Positions 8,776 to 17,782 of a DNA stretch of 64,000 nt are shown piece by piece (position 1 is the stretch's first letter; each line of letters starts with the position of its first letter). Position numbers and translations under genes: made by a program. The notes under the pieces are model-generated. The model worked only from the letters and a program-made list of their open reading frames with translations. It was not told the origin of the DNA and ran no database searches. The DNA comes from SIG565 sp964607025. GTDB taxonomy: Bacteria > Bacillota > Clostridia > Oscillospirales > Acutalibacteraceae. Location: NCBI GenBank assembly GCA_964607025.1, contig CAZSIL010000002.1:1-64000 (forward strand), given 5' to 3'.

Positions 8776-9462
8776 ATGAACATACAAGGTTTCCAAAAGT
8801 TAACATTACTTGATTTTCCCGGAAAAACCGCTTGTACGGTGTTTACGGGTGGATGCAATTTACGGTGTCCGTTTTGTCATAACGGCTCTCTTGTGTTAAA
8901 TCCCACCGAACAAAGTAGTCTTGAAACGGAAGTCTTAGAGTATCTTAAAAAACGTGCAGGAATTATTGATGGGGTGTGTATAACGGGCGGAGAACCGCTT
9001 TTGCAACCCGATTTACTGTGCTTTATAGATAAATGTAAAGAAATAGGAGTTGCCGTAAAGCTTGATACCAACGGCGCTTTGCCCGAAAAACTCAAACAAA
9101 TTATCGATAGCGGAAAAATCGACTATATAGCGATGGATATAAAAAGTGCGCCCGATAATTACAAAAAAGCGACAGGCACAGATACCGATTTTTCAGTCTT
9201 TGAACACAGTATGGAATTAATAAGGCACAGCGGAATCCCTTATGAATTTCGCACAACGGCAGTAAAGGGTATACATACCGTTTCCGAGTTTGAAAAAATA
9301 GCGGAATTATTAAAACCCGATGAAAATTATTTTATCCAGAAATTCACCGATTCGGGTAATCTCTTAAGTCCTGTCGGTCTATCATGTTTTTCCGAAAACG
9401 AAACCGAGCAAATAGTAGAAAAAGTAAAAAAATATATTCCCGGTGTTTTCACACGGGGATAA
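8776..9462 (+). CDS. nrdG: Anaerobic ribonucleoside-triphosphate reductase activating protein
   Basis: Radical-SAM activase that generates the glycyl radical on NrdD, encoded 19 bp downstream. The cluster motif C-N-L-R-C-P-F-C is at Cys27/Cys31/Cys34, preceded by the family signature LTLLDFPGKTACTVFTGGC, and the SAM-site TGGEPLL lies near residue 72. At 228 residues it belongs to the longer NrdG2-type activases rather than the about 155-residue enterobacterial NrdG. The Shine-Dalgarno is weak (AAGAGTGAGAG). Transcription comes from the strong promoter at 8709 with NrdR-like boxes. Confidence 0.94.
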   Translation: MNIQGFQKLTLLDFPGKTACTVFTGGCNLRCPFCHNGSLVLNPTEQSSLETEVLEYLKKRAGIIDGVCITGGEPLLQPDLLCFIDKCKEIGVAVKLDTNGALPEKLKQIIDSGKIDYIAMDIKSAPDNYKKATGTDTDFSVFEHSMELIRHSGIPYEFRTTAVKGIHTVSEFEKIAELLKPDENYFIQKFTDSGNLLSPVGLSCFSENETEQIVEKVKKYIPGVFTRG

Positions 9463-9481
9463 GATATAAGGGGTAAAAATT

Positions 9482-11854
9482 ATGTATAAGGTAATTAAAA
9501 GAGACGGCATACAGGTAGATTTCGAAATAGCTAAAATTTCCGATGCCATCAAAAAAGCTTTCGAAGCTTGTGAGCGCAATTACAATGATAATATTATCGA
9601 CTTTTTAGCGCTCAAAGTAACCTCCGATTTTGAGCCGAAGGTACAAAACGGACTTATCGCAGTTGAAGATATTCAGGATAGCGTTGAAACTGTGTTAGTT
9701 CAGGCAGGTTATGCCGATGTTTCCAAGGCATACATCCTTTACCGTAGACAGAGAGAAAAATTACGTAATATGAAATCAACAATTCTCGATTACAAAGAGA
9801 TTGTTAATCAGTACGTTAAAAACCTTGACTGGCGCGTTAAGGAAAACTCAACCGTTACCTATTCTGTAGGCGGTCTTATTCTTAATAACTCGGGTGCTAT
9901 TACTGCTAACTACTGGTTATCCGAAATCTATGATGATGAAATCGCCAAGGCACACAAAAATGCCGATATTCATATTCACGACCTTTCAATGCTCACAGGT
10001 TATTGTGCAGGTTGGTCGTTAAAACAACTCATAGAAGAAGGCCTCGGCGGCGTTGGTGGCAAGATTACCTCAGCCCCCGCTAAGCATTTGGCAACCCTTT
10101 GTAACCAGATGGTCAACTTCTTAGGTATTATGCAAAACGAGTGGGCTGGTGCTCAGGCGTTCTCGTCCTTTGATACCTATTTAGCACCTTTCGTTAAAGC
10201 CGATAACTTAAGTTACGACGCTGTTAAAAAGTGCATTGAGTCCTTTATTTACGGCGTAAATACTCCTTCTCGCTGGGGAACCCAGGCGCCGTTTACCAAT
10301 ATTACACTCGACTGGACCGTTCCGCACGACTTGGAAGACGAGTATGCAATAGTTGGCGGTAAGCGTATGGACTTTAAGTACGGTGACTGTAAAAAAGAAA
10401 TGGATATGGTTAACCGCGCATTTATCGAGATTATGATAGAAGGCGATGCTAACGGCCGCGGCTTCCAGTATCCGATTCCGACCTATTCTATCACACGCGA
10501 TTTTGACTGGTCAGAAACCGAGAACAACAAGCTTCTCTTTGAAATGACTTCTAAATACGGTACTCCGTATTTCTCAAACTATGTAAACTCCGATATGGAA
10601 CCGAGCGACGTTCGTTCAATGTGCTGTCGCCTTCGTCTTGACCTTCGTGAACTCCGCAAGAAATCGGGTGGTTTCTTCGGTAGCGGTGAGAGTACCGGCT
10701 CTGTTGGCGTTGTTACCATCAATATGCCGAGAATCGCTTATTTGGCAGAAGATAAGGCAGACTTCTTCCGTCGCCTTGATCATATGCTCGATATCTCTGC
10801 TCGTTCACTCAAAATTAAGCGTACTATAATCACAAAGTTGCTTGATGAAGGTCTTTATCCCTATACCAAGCGTTATCTGGGAACCTTTAATAACCACTTC
10901 TCAACCATCGGTCTTGTTGGTATGAACGAAGCAGGTCTTAATGCTAAGTGGCTTCGCAGTGATATGACAACCAAGCAGACTCAGGAATTCACTAAAGAAG
11001 TGCTTAACCACATGAGAGAGCGCTTATCCGATTATCAGGAAATGTACGGCGACCTTTATAACCTTGAGGCAACACCCGCTGAATCTACATCCTTCCGTCT
11101 TGCTAAGCACGACCGTAAGCACTATCCTGATATTATCTGCGCATCCGATGCGGATACTCCTTACTATACCAACTCTTCACATCTGCCTGTTGGTTATACC
11201 GATGATATCTTCACAGCGCTTGACGTTCAGGATGAATTGCAGACGCTTTATACTTCGGGTACTGTATTCCACGCATTTATCGGTGAAAAATTGCCCGATT
11301 GGAAGGCAGCGGCTTCAATTATCCGCAAGATAGCCGAAAACTATCGCTTACCTTACTATACATTATCTCCCACATACGCAGTATGTAAAGAGCATGGATA
11401 TATCCCGGGAGAGACTTATGCTTGTCCTAAGTGCGGCAAGGAAACCGAAGTGTACAGCCGTATTACAGGTTACTACCGTCCTGTTCAAAACTGGAACGAC
11501 GGTAAGGCACAGGAATACCGTGAGCGCAAGACCTACGATATTGCAAACTCGGTACTCACCCACGAGGGTCCGATGGCAGATGGATGCGACTGTGATGAAA
11601 AAGCGGCCGAAAACACCTTGGCTGACGGCGTATATCTCTTTAAATCGGCTACCTGCCCCAACTGTAAAATAGCCGAAGCGTTGCTTGATAAATCCGGTAT
11701 CGCCTACAATAAGGTATTGGCTGAGCAAAACGTAGCGCTTACCGAATCACTCGGTATTAAACAAGCACCGACGCTGGTAAAAGTTGATGGCGGAAACTTA
11801 GAAAAATTTGCAACAGTTCCGAACATAAAGAAATTTATTCAGTCGGTACAGTAA
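9482..11854 (+). CDS. nrdD: Class III (anaerobic) ribonucleotide reductase with C-terminal redoxin domain
   Basis: Reduces ribonucleoside triphosphates to deoxyribonucleotides without oxygen. The N-terminal about 90 residues form an ATP-cone (MYKVIKRDG ...). The catalytic barrel carries two adjacent cysteines, Cys381-Cys382 (SMCCRLRL). The Zn-binding CPKC precedes the glycyl-radical loop RITGYYRP with the radical at Gly663. Unusually the protein does not end there: about residues 715-790 form a glutaredoxin/NrdH-like domain with a Cys725-Pro-Asn-Cys728 active site and a cis-Pro motif (QAPTLV). This points to the thiol-dependent (NrdD2-like) class rather than the formate-dependent type. nrdG is upstream and a thioredoxin-reductase-like gene downstream, so activase, catalyst and thiol supply are linked. 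A terminator separates it from the reductase gene. Confidence 0.96.
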   Translation: MYKVIKRDGIQVDFEIAKISDAIKKAFEACERNYNDNIIDFLALKVTSDFEPKVQNGLIAVEDIQDSVETVLVQAGYADVSKAYILYRRQREKLRNMKSTILDYKEIVNQYVKNLDWRVKENSTVTYSVGGLILNNSGAITANYWLSEIYDDEIAKAHKNADIHIHDLSMLTGYCAGWSLKQLIEEGLGGVGGKITSAPAKHLATLCNQMVNFLGIMQNEWAGAQAFSSFDTYLAPFVKADNLSYDAVKKCIESFIYGVNTPSRWGTQAPFTNITLDWTVPHDLEDEYAIVGGKRMDFKYGDCKKEMDMVNRAFIEIMIEGDANGRGFQYPIPTYSITRDFDWSETENNKLLFEMTSKYGTPYFSNYVNSDMEPSDVRSMCCRLRLDLRELRKKSGGFFGSGESTGSVGVVTINMPRIAYLAEDKADFFRRLDHMLDISARSLKIKRTIITKLLDEGLYPYTKRYLGTFNNHFSTIGLVGMNEAGLNAKWLRSDMTTKQTQEFTKEVLNHMRERLSDYQEMYGDLYNLEATPAESTSFRLAKHDRKHYPDIICASDADTPYYTNSSHLPVGYTDDIFTALDVQDELQTLYTSGTVFHAFIGEKLPDWKAAASIIRKIAENYRLPYYTLSPTYAVCKEHGYIPGETYACPKCGKETEVYSRITGYYRPVQNWNDGKAQEYRERKTYDIANSVLTHEGPMADGCDCDEKAAENTLADGVYLFKSATCPNCKIAEALLDKSGIAYNKVLAEQNVALTESLGIKQAPTLVKVDGGNLEKFATVPNIKKFIQSVQ

Positions 11855-11864
11855 AAAAGTAAAT

Positions 11865-11897
11865 ACGGGGCGGAAAAACCGCCCCGTTTATTTTAAG
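11865..11897 (+). terminator. Rho-independent terminator after nrdD
   Basis: 9-bp stem ACGGGGCGG / CCGCCCCGT, AAAAA loop, TTTATTTT tail. It ends 12 bp before the next start codon with no room for a promoter, so the downstream gene depends on read-through. Confidence 0.85.
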
Positions 11898-11908
11898 GAG
11901 AATATGCA

Positions 11909-12820
11909 ATGTATGATATTATTATAATAGGTGCAGGTCCTGCGGGGCTCACAGCCGCAATCTATGCCAAAAGAGCCAACAAAAATGTGCTTATTCTTGA
12001 AAAAAACGGTTTTGGCGGTCAGATAACGTCTTCCCCAAAGGTTGAAAATTACCCCGGTTTCGAGAGCGTTAGCGGCAGTGAGTTAGCCGATAGCATAGTA
12101 TCACAGGTGTTAGCGCAGGGCGCCGACGTTGAGATAGAAACTGTAACTGAAATAAAGGATAACGGCAAAACAAAAACCGTTGTAACCGAAGAAGGAAATG
12201 AGTATGTGGCTCTTTCGGTTATAATCGCAGGCGGTGCTAAACACCGCCATTTAGGACTCAAAAACGAGGAAAAGTTTATAGGTGAGGGTATATCTTTTTG
12301 TGCTGTTTGCGACGGCGCTTTTTATGCCAATAAAACAGTAGCACTTATCGGCGGCGGAAACTCGGCTTTACAAGAAGCAATACTGCTTTGCGAAACCTGT
12401 AAAAAGGTTTACGTTGTGCAGAATCTCGACTTCCTAACAGGTGAAGAGCGTTTGCAGGAAATTTTACGTAGCCGTGGCAATGCCGAAATAATAACGGGAG
12501 CCGTAGTCAGTGAAATTCCCGATGGGGATGCTATTGATAGCATAATTATTAAGAAAACCGCAACGGGAGAAGAAACAAAGCTCGAAATCGACGGTATGTT
12601 TGTAGCCATAGGACTTGAGCCCGAAAACGAAAACTTCAAAAACGTTGCCGACCTTGATAATTTAGGTTATATCGATACCGATGAAACCTGTGCCACCAAG
12701 ACGTCAGGCGTATTTGTAGCGGGTGACTGCCGCAAAAAAGCGGTGCGTCAGGTAGCAACCGCCGTAGCCGACGGCGCCGTAGCGGCAATATCGGCTTGTA
12801 GATATATTGATGCACTATAA
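11909..12820 (+). CDS. Thioredoxin-reductase-like flavoprotein lacking the usual NADPH motif
   Basis: FAD-containing disulfide reductase. The N-terminal dinucleotide motif GAGPAG, the active-site disulfide C-A-V-C (Cys131/Cys134) and the C-terminal FAD motif GDCRKKAVRQVATA are all present. In the second dinucleotide domain GGGNSA is kept, but the HRRDxxRA segment that binds the NADPH 2'-phosphate is replaced by VQNLDFLTGEERLQ. The second TrxB in this window (41922-42848) has a perfect HRRDTLRA there. Loss of this motif is a hallmark of clostridial ferredoxin-dependent flavin thioredoxin reductases, so a non-NADPH donor is plausible. Position after the redoxin-fused nrdD suggests it feeds electrons to that enzyme. 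The Shine-Dalgarno is AAGGAG. Confidence 0.9.
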   Translation: MYDIIIIGAGPAGLTAAIYAKRANKNVLILEKNGFGGQITSSPKVENYPGFESVSGSELADSIVSQVLAQGADVEIETVTEIKDNGKTKTVVTEEGNEYVALSVIIAGGAKHRHLGLKNEEKFIGEGISFCAVCDGAFYANKTVALIGGGNSALQEAILLCETCKKVYVVQNLDFLTGEERLQEILRSRGNAEIITGAVVSEIPDGDAIDSIIIKKTATGEETKLEIDGMFVAIGLEPENENFKNVADLDNLGYIDTDETCATKTSGVFVAGDCRKKAVRQVATAVADGAVAAISACRYIDAL

Positions 12821-12908
12821 TTATTTTACGCGCATTGATTATAAATTCTTAACGGTTTCTTTAATATATGTCTGTCGGTATAATATCGATAAAAAGACTT
12901 TTTCTAAT

Positions 12909-12960
12909 AAACTGTCCCAATTTGTACGAACAGTACAAATTGGGACAGTTTTATTGTTTT
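12909..12960. terminator. Strong bidirectional terminator between convergent genes
   Basis: Perfect 19-bp inverted repeat (12909-12927 with 12933-12951, core ACTGTCCCAATTTGTAC) with loop GAACA and a T-rich tail on the plus strand. It separates the reductase gene (+) from the LicD gene (-). The rest of 12821-12984 shows nothing else. Confidence 0.88.
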
Positions 12961-12984
12961 TATGAAATTTTTCTAATTTAACCG

Positions 12985-13968
12985 TTAATTTTGGAAGGCA
13001 ACATTATTATCTGTAAAATTTTCTTGTTCGGCTTCCATTAATGCTTCTGCTTCACGCTGTTCTTCCAATCTTTGTAGGTTCTGTTCTTCTATATCCTTTT
13101 TCTTAATGTAATACAAAAGTTCTTCTCTAAGCGCTCCATCGTATTTTGTAATATCGATTTTAATATTAAGTTTATGGGCTTTTCTTTCGTTTTTAGGGGG
13201 GAGCGTCAAATAATTGCCAAACTGACCTGTTAGGTAATGATTATAATCGGGCATTGCGGGGAACATCTTTCCTCTCAGTTCTACTTCCACCGATTGTGCA
13301 AAAGTTTCTTTGCACATGGTTCCTTTAACCCAGCCCTGTGCAACAATTTCAGCAACTTCATTGGCATTTTTCGCATTGCGGTACTTTTGTGCAGTTTTAA
13401 TAATTTTTTTGCATACTTTATTATGCCAGCCAAACCAGCGAGCAAGAATACCAACCGGTGTTTTTTTAAGTTTTACAAGAAAGGATTTTCCGCTCCACGG
13501 GGGCAGATTAAAGAGAACGCGCCATCTTCTCAGGCGTCGCATTTCTCTTTGAAACAACACTCTCTTGGCAAAATCATCGGGCACTTCATCTACGGGAAGT
13601 ATATCAATCCACAGGTTGCGAAATGTTACGGATTGCTTACTGGTGGTACGTGTGCGTGTGTCAATCATACGGGTGAAGGTCTGGCCCTCAAAACCGCTAT
13701 CAATATTAATAATTTTATAATAGGGATTCGAAAAAGATTTTCCCGCATATTTTTCCAAAAAGCGCTCGTAATCCTCACGAAGCATAAAAAGATCTATATC
13801 ATCATCCCAAGGAATCATATCCTTGTGACGAATAGCGCCCAAAAGTGTGCCTCCCGCCAAAGAATAGGCATATCCTTCGGACTTGCAAAGTTTATCAAAT
13901 TCGCACAGCATGTCAAATGTAATAGCTTGGGTGCATTGAATTCGGCTGAGATTTATAAATACTTCCAT
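12985..13968 (-). CDS. LicD family phosphotransferase (second copy)
   Basis: LicD/fukutin-type nucleotidyltransferase-fold enzyme, which in known members transfers a phospho-alcohol (phosphocholine, ribitol phosphate) from a CDP donor to a glycan. The family motif GGTLLGAIRHKDMIPWDDDIDL spans about residues 39-60 with the metal-binding aspartates 55-57 and 59. The body is about 265 residues; the last about 45 are Glu/Gln-rich and charged, probably a tail. It is the last gene of the surface-glycan operon, starting 9 bp after the cytidylyltransferase stop, with AGGAG in between. The other LicD in the operon shares only the core, so they probably have different acceptors or donors. Confidence 0.88.
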   Translation of the reverse strand: MEVFINLSRIQCTQAITFDMLCEFDKLCKSEGYAYSLAGGTLLGAIRHKDMIPWDDDIDLFMLREDYERFLEKYAGKSFSNPYYKIINIDSGFEGQTFTRMIDTRTRTTSKQSVTFRNLWIDILPVDEVPDDFAKRVLFQREMRRLRRWRVLFNLPPWSGKSFLVKLKKTPVGILARWFGWHNKVCKKIIKTAQKYRNAKNANEVAEIVAQGWVKGTMCKETFAQSVEVELRGKMFPAMPDYNHYLTGQFGNYLTLPPKNERKAHKLNIKIDITKYDGALREELLYYIKKKDIEEQNLQRLEEQREAEALMEAEQENFTDNNVAFQN

Positions 13969-13977
13969 TTTTTCTCC

Positions 13978-15276
13978 TCATTTCTCCTCATTAAAAATTC
14001 GGTTATATAGGTTGTTAAAGTTCACAAAGTCATCACTGGTAAAACGCAAGTTATGGTCTTTATGATCACGCATCATAGCAAGGAGCCGCTGAAGAACGTA
14101 GCGCATACCGGTACCCTCATAATTATAGCAATAACGCTTTTTATATTGATTGCCGGGATGTGTGAGTTCAAAATATCCGGTGTTCCACCATTCATCCGGT
14201 AAGGTAATGATACCCTGGTCGCCGCAAATAACCAGTTTATTAGGAATGTCGATACTGTCACTAATCTCCATAGTAGCTGCTGCTTTATCCATCTTTGCTT
14301 GAATTTGGGAATAAAAACCGTTTTCGCCAATAAGATTTGTGAACGAATGGAATTCGGCGGGTTGGTTTTTAAAAAGCTTGTAGAAAACATACAGGGCATG
14401 GGCACGTATTTCAGAGATATCCCCATTATCCGAAGGGTTGCAGAAGGCGGAACTGTGCATGTTTATCACCTTGCCGATAGCACCACTTTCAATCATCCAG
14501 AACATCTGATTAAGTGCCTGTATATAAGACATCTTAACACAGGGCAGGAAAATTACATTTTTCTCTTTTGCCAATACTTTAAGGGATCGAAACTCATTTT
14601 CCGAAAGGAAAGCAGGGAAAGAAAGCAATACATGTTTGCCCGCCTCCAGTACAGGACGGATATAAGAAAGATGAGAATTGCCGTCACCTTGAATATAAAC
14701 AGTATCAATACCACAGAGAAAATCATCAAGATTCGAGTATGCCTCGTTCAACTCATAGTTTCGGCAGGCCTGATTGGCAATATCGATATTCGGATTGAAA
14801 ACTCGGTCTACATGAATACCGCTGACATATTTGCTTTCCAAAACAAAGCCCTTATCATCAGCATTGTCAAGAATCATACCTATTTGCAGGTGCTGTTGCT
14901 GTTGGCGAATCATAGTGCTGGAAATATTCTTAGTGCGCTCTAAATACACTACATCGCAATACTGCTTTAGGTAATCAAATTTACCGCGCCAGTCAGAACC
15001 TACTACCAAAACATCCACATTGTATTTTTGAACATCTTGAACCTTTTGACCTTGAAATTCTTCTACGATAATTTCATCTGCAAGGCCAGTCTTTCTAACA
15101 TTCTCAATTCGCTGAGGAAGACTGTCTTGAACACCAATCTTACCGCGTTCGACGTCGTAGTTTTCACCGGTAACACCTACAATTAGGTAGTCGCCCAAAT
15201 CTTTAGCCCGTTTGATAATGTTATAATGGCCTTGATGGAATAGATCAAAGGTACCATAAGTAATAATTTTTTTCAT
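13978..15276 (-). CDS. Cytidylyltransferase fused to Gfo/Idh/MocA-like domain
   Basis: Two-domain protein. Residues 1-125 are a TagD/GCT-type nucleotidyltransferase: H14-Q-G-H17, GSDWRGK at 93-99 and the C-terminal ISSTMIR at 118-124. Such enzymes make CDP-glycerol or similar CDP-alcohols. Residues about 130-432 resemble Gfo/Idh/MocA oxidoreductases (GKHVLLSFP at 213-221, SGAIGKV further on), but the nucleotide-binding GxGxxG is not recognisable and the catalytic E-K-P is S-F-P. The second domain may therefore be altered or inactive. The start overlaps the TPP-enzyme stop by 4 bp. A reductase fused to a cytidylyltransferase recalls Bcs1-type CDP-ribitol synthases, which use unrelated folds. 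Product unknown. Confidence 0.88.
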   Translation of the reverse strand: MKKIITYGTFDLFHQGHYNIIKRAKDLGDYLIVGVTGENYDVERGKIGVQDSLPQRIENVRKTGLADEIIVEEFQGQKVQDVQKYNVDVLVVGSDWRGKFDYLKQYCDVVYLERTKNISSTMIRQQQQHLQIGMILDNADDKGFVLESKYVSGIHVDRVFNPNIDIANQACRNYELNEAYSNLDDFLCGIDTVYIQGDGNSHLSYIRPVLEAGKHVLLSFPAFLSENEFRSLKVLAKEKNVIFLPCVKMSYIQALNQMFWMIESGAIGKVINMHSSAFCNPSDNGDISEIRAHALYVFYKLFKNQPAEFHSFTNLIGENGFYSQIQAKMDKAAATMEISDSIDIPNKLVICGDQGIITLPDEWWNTGYFELTHPGNQYKKRYCYNYEGTGMRYVLQRLLAMMRDHKDHNLRFTSDDFVNFNNLYNRIFNEEK

Positions 15277-17018
15277 ATTTGCACCTCTTCTTCAAGGTAA
15301 CTGTTCAGCACCTCTAGAGGTAGTGACGGCTCCTGATTATAAATATGATCTCCAAATTTGGTTTTCGGATATGCCTTGGTAGGTTCGGTGAAAACAAACT
15401 CTACCAAAAGGGGATGACCTTTTTTACGCTGTTGTAGTACAGAATCAAGTTGTTCGACTTGGCTTATTTGAACAGAGTCAATACCGTAAGCCCGTGCAAC
15501 TTCGGTGAAGTTAGGGGAAGAAAAATCGGGAGAAGCCGAACCATAGTAATTCCCGTTAAACAGAGATTCTTGTTGTTGGGTGATAAGCCCTAAACAATTG
15601 TTGTTAAATACAAGGATTACAATATCTAAATCTTCATTTTTAAGCCATTGTAATTCCTGAATATTCATTTGAAAAGCACCATCACCGCAGAAGCAATAAA
15701 TGGTTTTATCTCGGTTCGCTACTCCCGCACCAATAGCGGCAGGAAGAGCATAGCCCATGGCACCATGGGCGCCGGAAAACATAATAGTCATTCCTTTTTT
15801 AGACTGTAAAGAGTGAGCTATCCACATCATGTGCTGACCGACATCGCAAGCCACTATATCATTTTCTTTAATGTGTTTATTAACCGCATCTACCAATTGA
15901 TTGGGCAAACCATAGGTGACGGTTTTATCAAAAGACACACAAAAATCTTTGTACCTACGGCAAAAGTCAAGCCAGTTATCTGATACTCGCGGCCAGCATT
16001 CCCATTGGTCCTGATTGTTTTCCAAAGCACGAGCAAGGTCGGCAGAGTTGATTAAAATACCGATTTCATCGGGTTTGACCTTTCGTTTTAACTCGTTAGG
16101 GTCAATATCAAAACGCAGAATCTTTGCATTGGGTGCAAACTCTGCTACCTTGGTGCCGGTTTGGCGTGTACAAAGAGAACAGCCAACAGCAATAACTTGG
16201 TCGGCCTTGGCGGCGACAATCATATTTGCATAGCGATGCCCATAGGCACCGCCAATAAAACCAAAGTTGAGAGGGTGGCTTTGGGGTAAAATATCTTTAC
16301 CCATTAGACTGGTAACGATAGGCAAATTAAGTTTTTCGGCAAACCTAATGAAACTTGCCCTATCCTCGCGGCAGATTCCGTTGCCCAACATTAGTACGGG
16401 GCGTTTAGCAGAAACTAATGCCTGCTTTAAGGCGTGAAGCGCGGAATCGGTATGTGAAGAGGATTGTGCGGAATTCTTTACAACAACAGGCACATCAATT
16501 TCAGCGCGCTGGATATTCATAGGCAAATCTATCAAAACAGGGCCCTTTCGGCCCGTGGTTGCCAAATGATACGCTTTTTCTAAGATGGCAGGGAGTTGCG
16601 AGGGGTCTTTGATTTCCTGGGCAAATTTGGTAATGGGACGGCATATATCTACCGTTTTGGTCTCTTGAAAAGCGTCTTGGCGTAATTCTTCAATATTATC
16701 ATAACGCTCATAGGTGTTAATTTGTCCGGTAATAAATACTACGGGAATGGAATCATAGTAGGCATTGGCAATGCCGGAAACCAGGTTGAGAGCACCCGGG
16801 CCACTGGTGGCATAAGCCACAGCGCACTTACCGGTAGAAACCGAATAGCCACAGGCCGCAAATGATGCGCCCTGCTCGTTATAGCAGATGTGGTTTATAG
16901 CTTTATCGTTTTTTCCGATTGAATCAACAAAATGGGCAATCGAGGTGCCTTGATAACCAAAAAAGTCACAAATATCTTTTTCTACAAAATAATTAATTAT
17001 ATAATCAGAAAGCTTCAT
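15273..17018 (-). CDS. Thiamine-pyrophosphate enzyme, acetolactate-synthase-like
   Basis: TPP-dependent carboligase or decarboxylase of the IlvB superfamily. The catalytic glutamate is Glu48 (YNEQGAS) and the TPP/Mg motif runs from GDG at 445-447 to NNN at 472-474. The central domain is near residues 190-335. A longer frame exists upstream, but the ATG at 17018 has GGAG at the right distance and begins where family members begin (MKLSDYII), giving 581 residues. No acetolactate synthase small subunit or other ilv gene is nearby; instead it lies between an SDR and a cytidylyltransferase in a glycan operon. Inference: it makes a carbon skeleton (acyloin or branched polyol) for the surface structure, as YerE does for yersiniose. 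Reaction unproven. Confidence 0.88.
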   Translation of the reverse strand: MKLSDYIINYFVEKDICDFFGYQGTSIAHFVDSIGKNDKAINHICYNEQGASFAACGYSVSTGKCAVAYATSGPGALNLVSGIANAYYDSIPVVFITGQINTYERYDNIEELRQDAFQETKTVDICRPITKFAQEIKDPSQLPAILEKAYHLATTGRKGPVLIDLPMNIQRAEIDVPVVVKNSAQSSSHTDSALHALKQALVSAKRPVLMLGNGICREDRASFIRFAEKLNLPIVTSLMGKDILPQSHPLNFGFIGGAYGHRYANMIVAAKADQVIAVGCSLCTRQTGTKVAEFAPNAKILRFDIDPNELKRKVKPDEIGILINSADLARALENNQDQWECWPRVSDNWLDFCRRYKDFCVSFDKTVTYGLPNQLVDAVNKHIKENDIVACDVGQHMMWIAHSLQSKKGMTIMFSGAHGAMGYALPAAIGAGVANRDKTIYCFCGDGAFQMNIQELQWLKNEDLDIVILVFNNNCLGLITQQQESLFNGNYYGSASPDFSSPNFTEVARAYGIDSVQISQVEQLDSVLQQRKKGHPLLVEFVFTEPTKAYPKTKFGDHIYNQEPSLPLEVLNSYLEEEVQI

Positions 17019-17028
17019 GCAGTATCTC

Positions 17029-17769
17029 CTATTCGAAATTGTATCCGCCATCAACCGAGAGGACTGCACCATTGATATAGGGATTGGTCAGTAACGACAT
17101 GGTAGCTCGAGCCACTTCCTCGGGCTTTCCAAAGCGATGAACGGCAACCTTTCGACGAATACTAGTTAGATGTTCCTCTGTGCGCTTACCAGGAAACATA
17201 TCTGTTTCGATAAAGGCAGGGGCAACTGTATTGACTGTAATTTTTCGGGGCGCTAACTCCTTAACCAACATTTTGGCCAGAAAAATCTCGCTGGATTTGG
17301 TTAGACCATAAGGGATGTAAGTTGAGTGGGGATAGACACCTACGTTTGAGCTGATAAAGGCAATGGAGCCGCCATCTATCATATAGTTGACCATACTTTG
17401 CACTAAAAAGAAGGGGGTGAAAAGGTTCATTTGGAACATTTCTTCCAATTCCTCTTGGGTGATATTACCAAAGGAGTTTCGTATTTTGCCGTTGGAAGAT
17501 GAATTTAGCACCAAGCCGTAAAGTGGATGATTATCAAGATCCATCTGTCCCAGGATGGTGGGAATGGACTCGATACTTGATATATCGGCTTTAATAATAT
17601 TATAACTGCCGGAATATCCTAAATCATCCAAATCGTCGGCGCACTTTTGCGCCCCTTTATCATCGTGGACATAGTTAAGATATACATAATAATTGGCCTT
17701 TAGCGCTTCTATTGCAATGGCCTTGCCGATTCCTTTAGTGGAGCCGGTAATAAAAATAGATTGCTTCAT
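17029..17769 (-). CDS. Short-chain dehydrogenase/reductase (FabG-like)
   Basis: Classical NAD(P)-dependent SDR of 246 residues. TGSTKGIG at 8-15 binds the cofactor, Tyr154-x-x-x-Lys158 is the catalytic pair, with Ser140/141 just before, and it ends with the usual DGGYNFE-type tail. I start it at the ATG at 17769, which has AAGGAAGG in front, rather than the upstream in-frame codon at 17820, which lies inside the LicD gene. It is 13 bp after the LicD stop and 10 bp before the TPP-enzyme start. Likely reduces a keto group on the same intermediate handled by its neighbours; no fatty-acid genes are near. Confidence 0.9.
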   Translation of the reverse strand: MKQSIFITGSTKGIGKAIAIEALKANYYVYLNYVHDDKGAQKCADDLDDLGYSGSYNIIKADISSIESIPTILGQMDLDNHPLYGLVLNSSSNGKIRNSFGNITQEELEEMFQMNLFTPFFLVQSMVNYMIDGGSIAFISSNVGVYPHSTYIPYGLTKSSEIFLAKMLVKELAPRKITVNTVAPAFIETDMFPGKRTEEHLTSIRRKVAVHRFGKPEEVARATMSLLTNPYINGAVLSVDGGYNFE

Positions 17770-17782
17770 AGTTCCTTCCTTA

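Noticed and set aside
13237..14943. Long plus-strand frames (257 and 214 codons) over the LicD and cytidylyltransferase genes
   Set aside because: They overlap clearly functional minus-strand genes with family motifs and have no ribosome sites or recognisable domains.
15273..17018. Biosynthetic acetolactate synthase (ilvB)
   Set aside because: No small subunit or branched-chain amino-acid genes nearby and tight linkage to glycan genes; kept only as a superfamily assignment.
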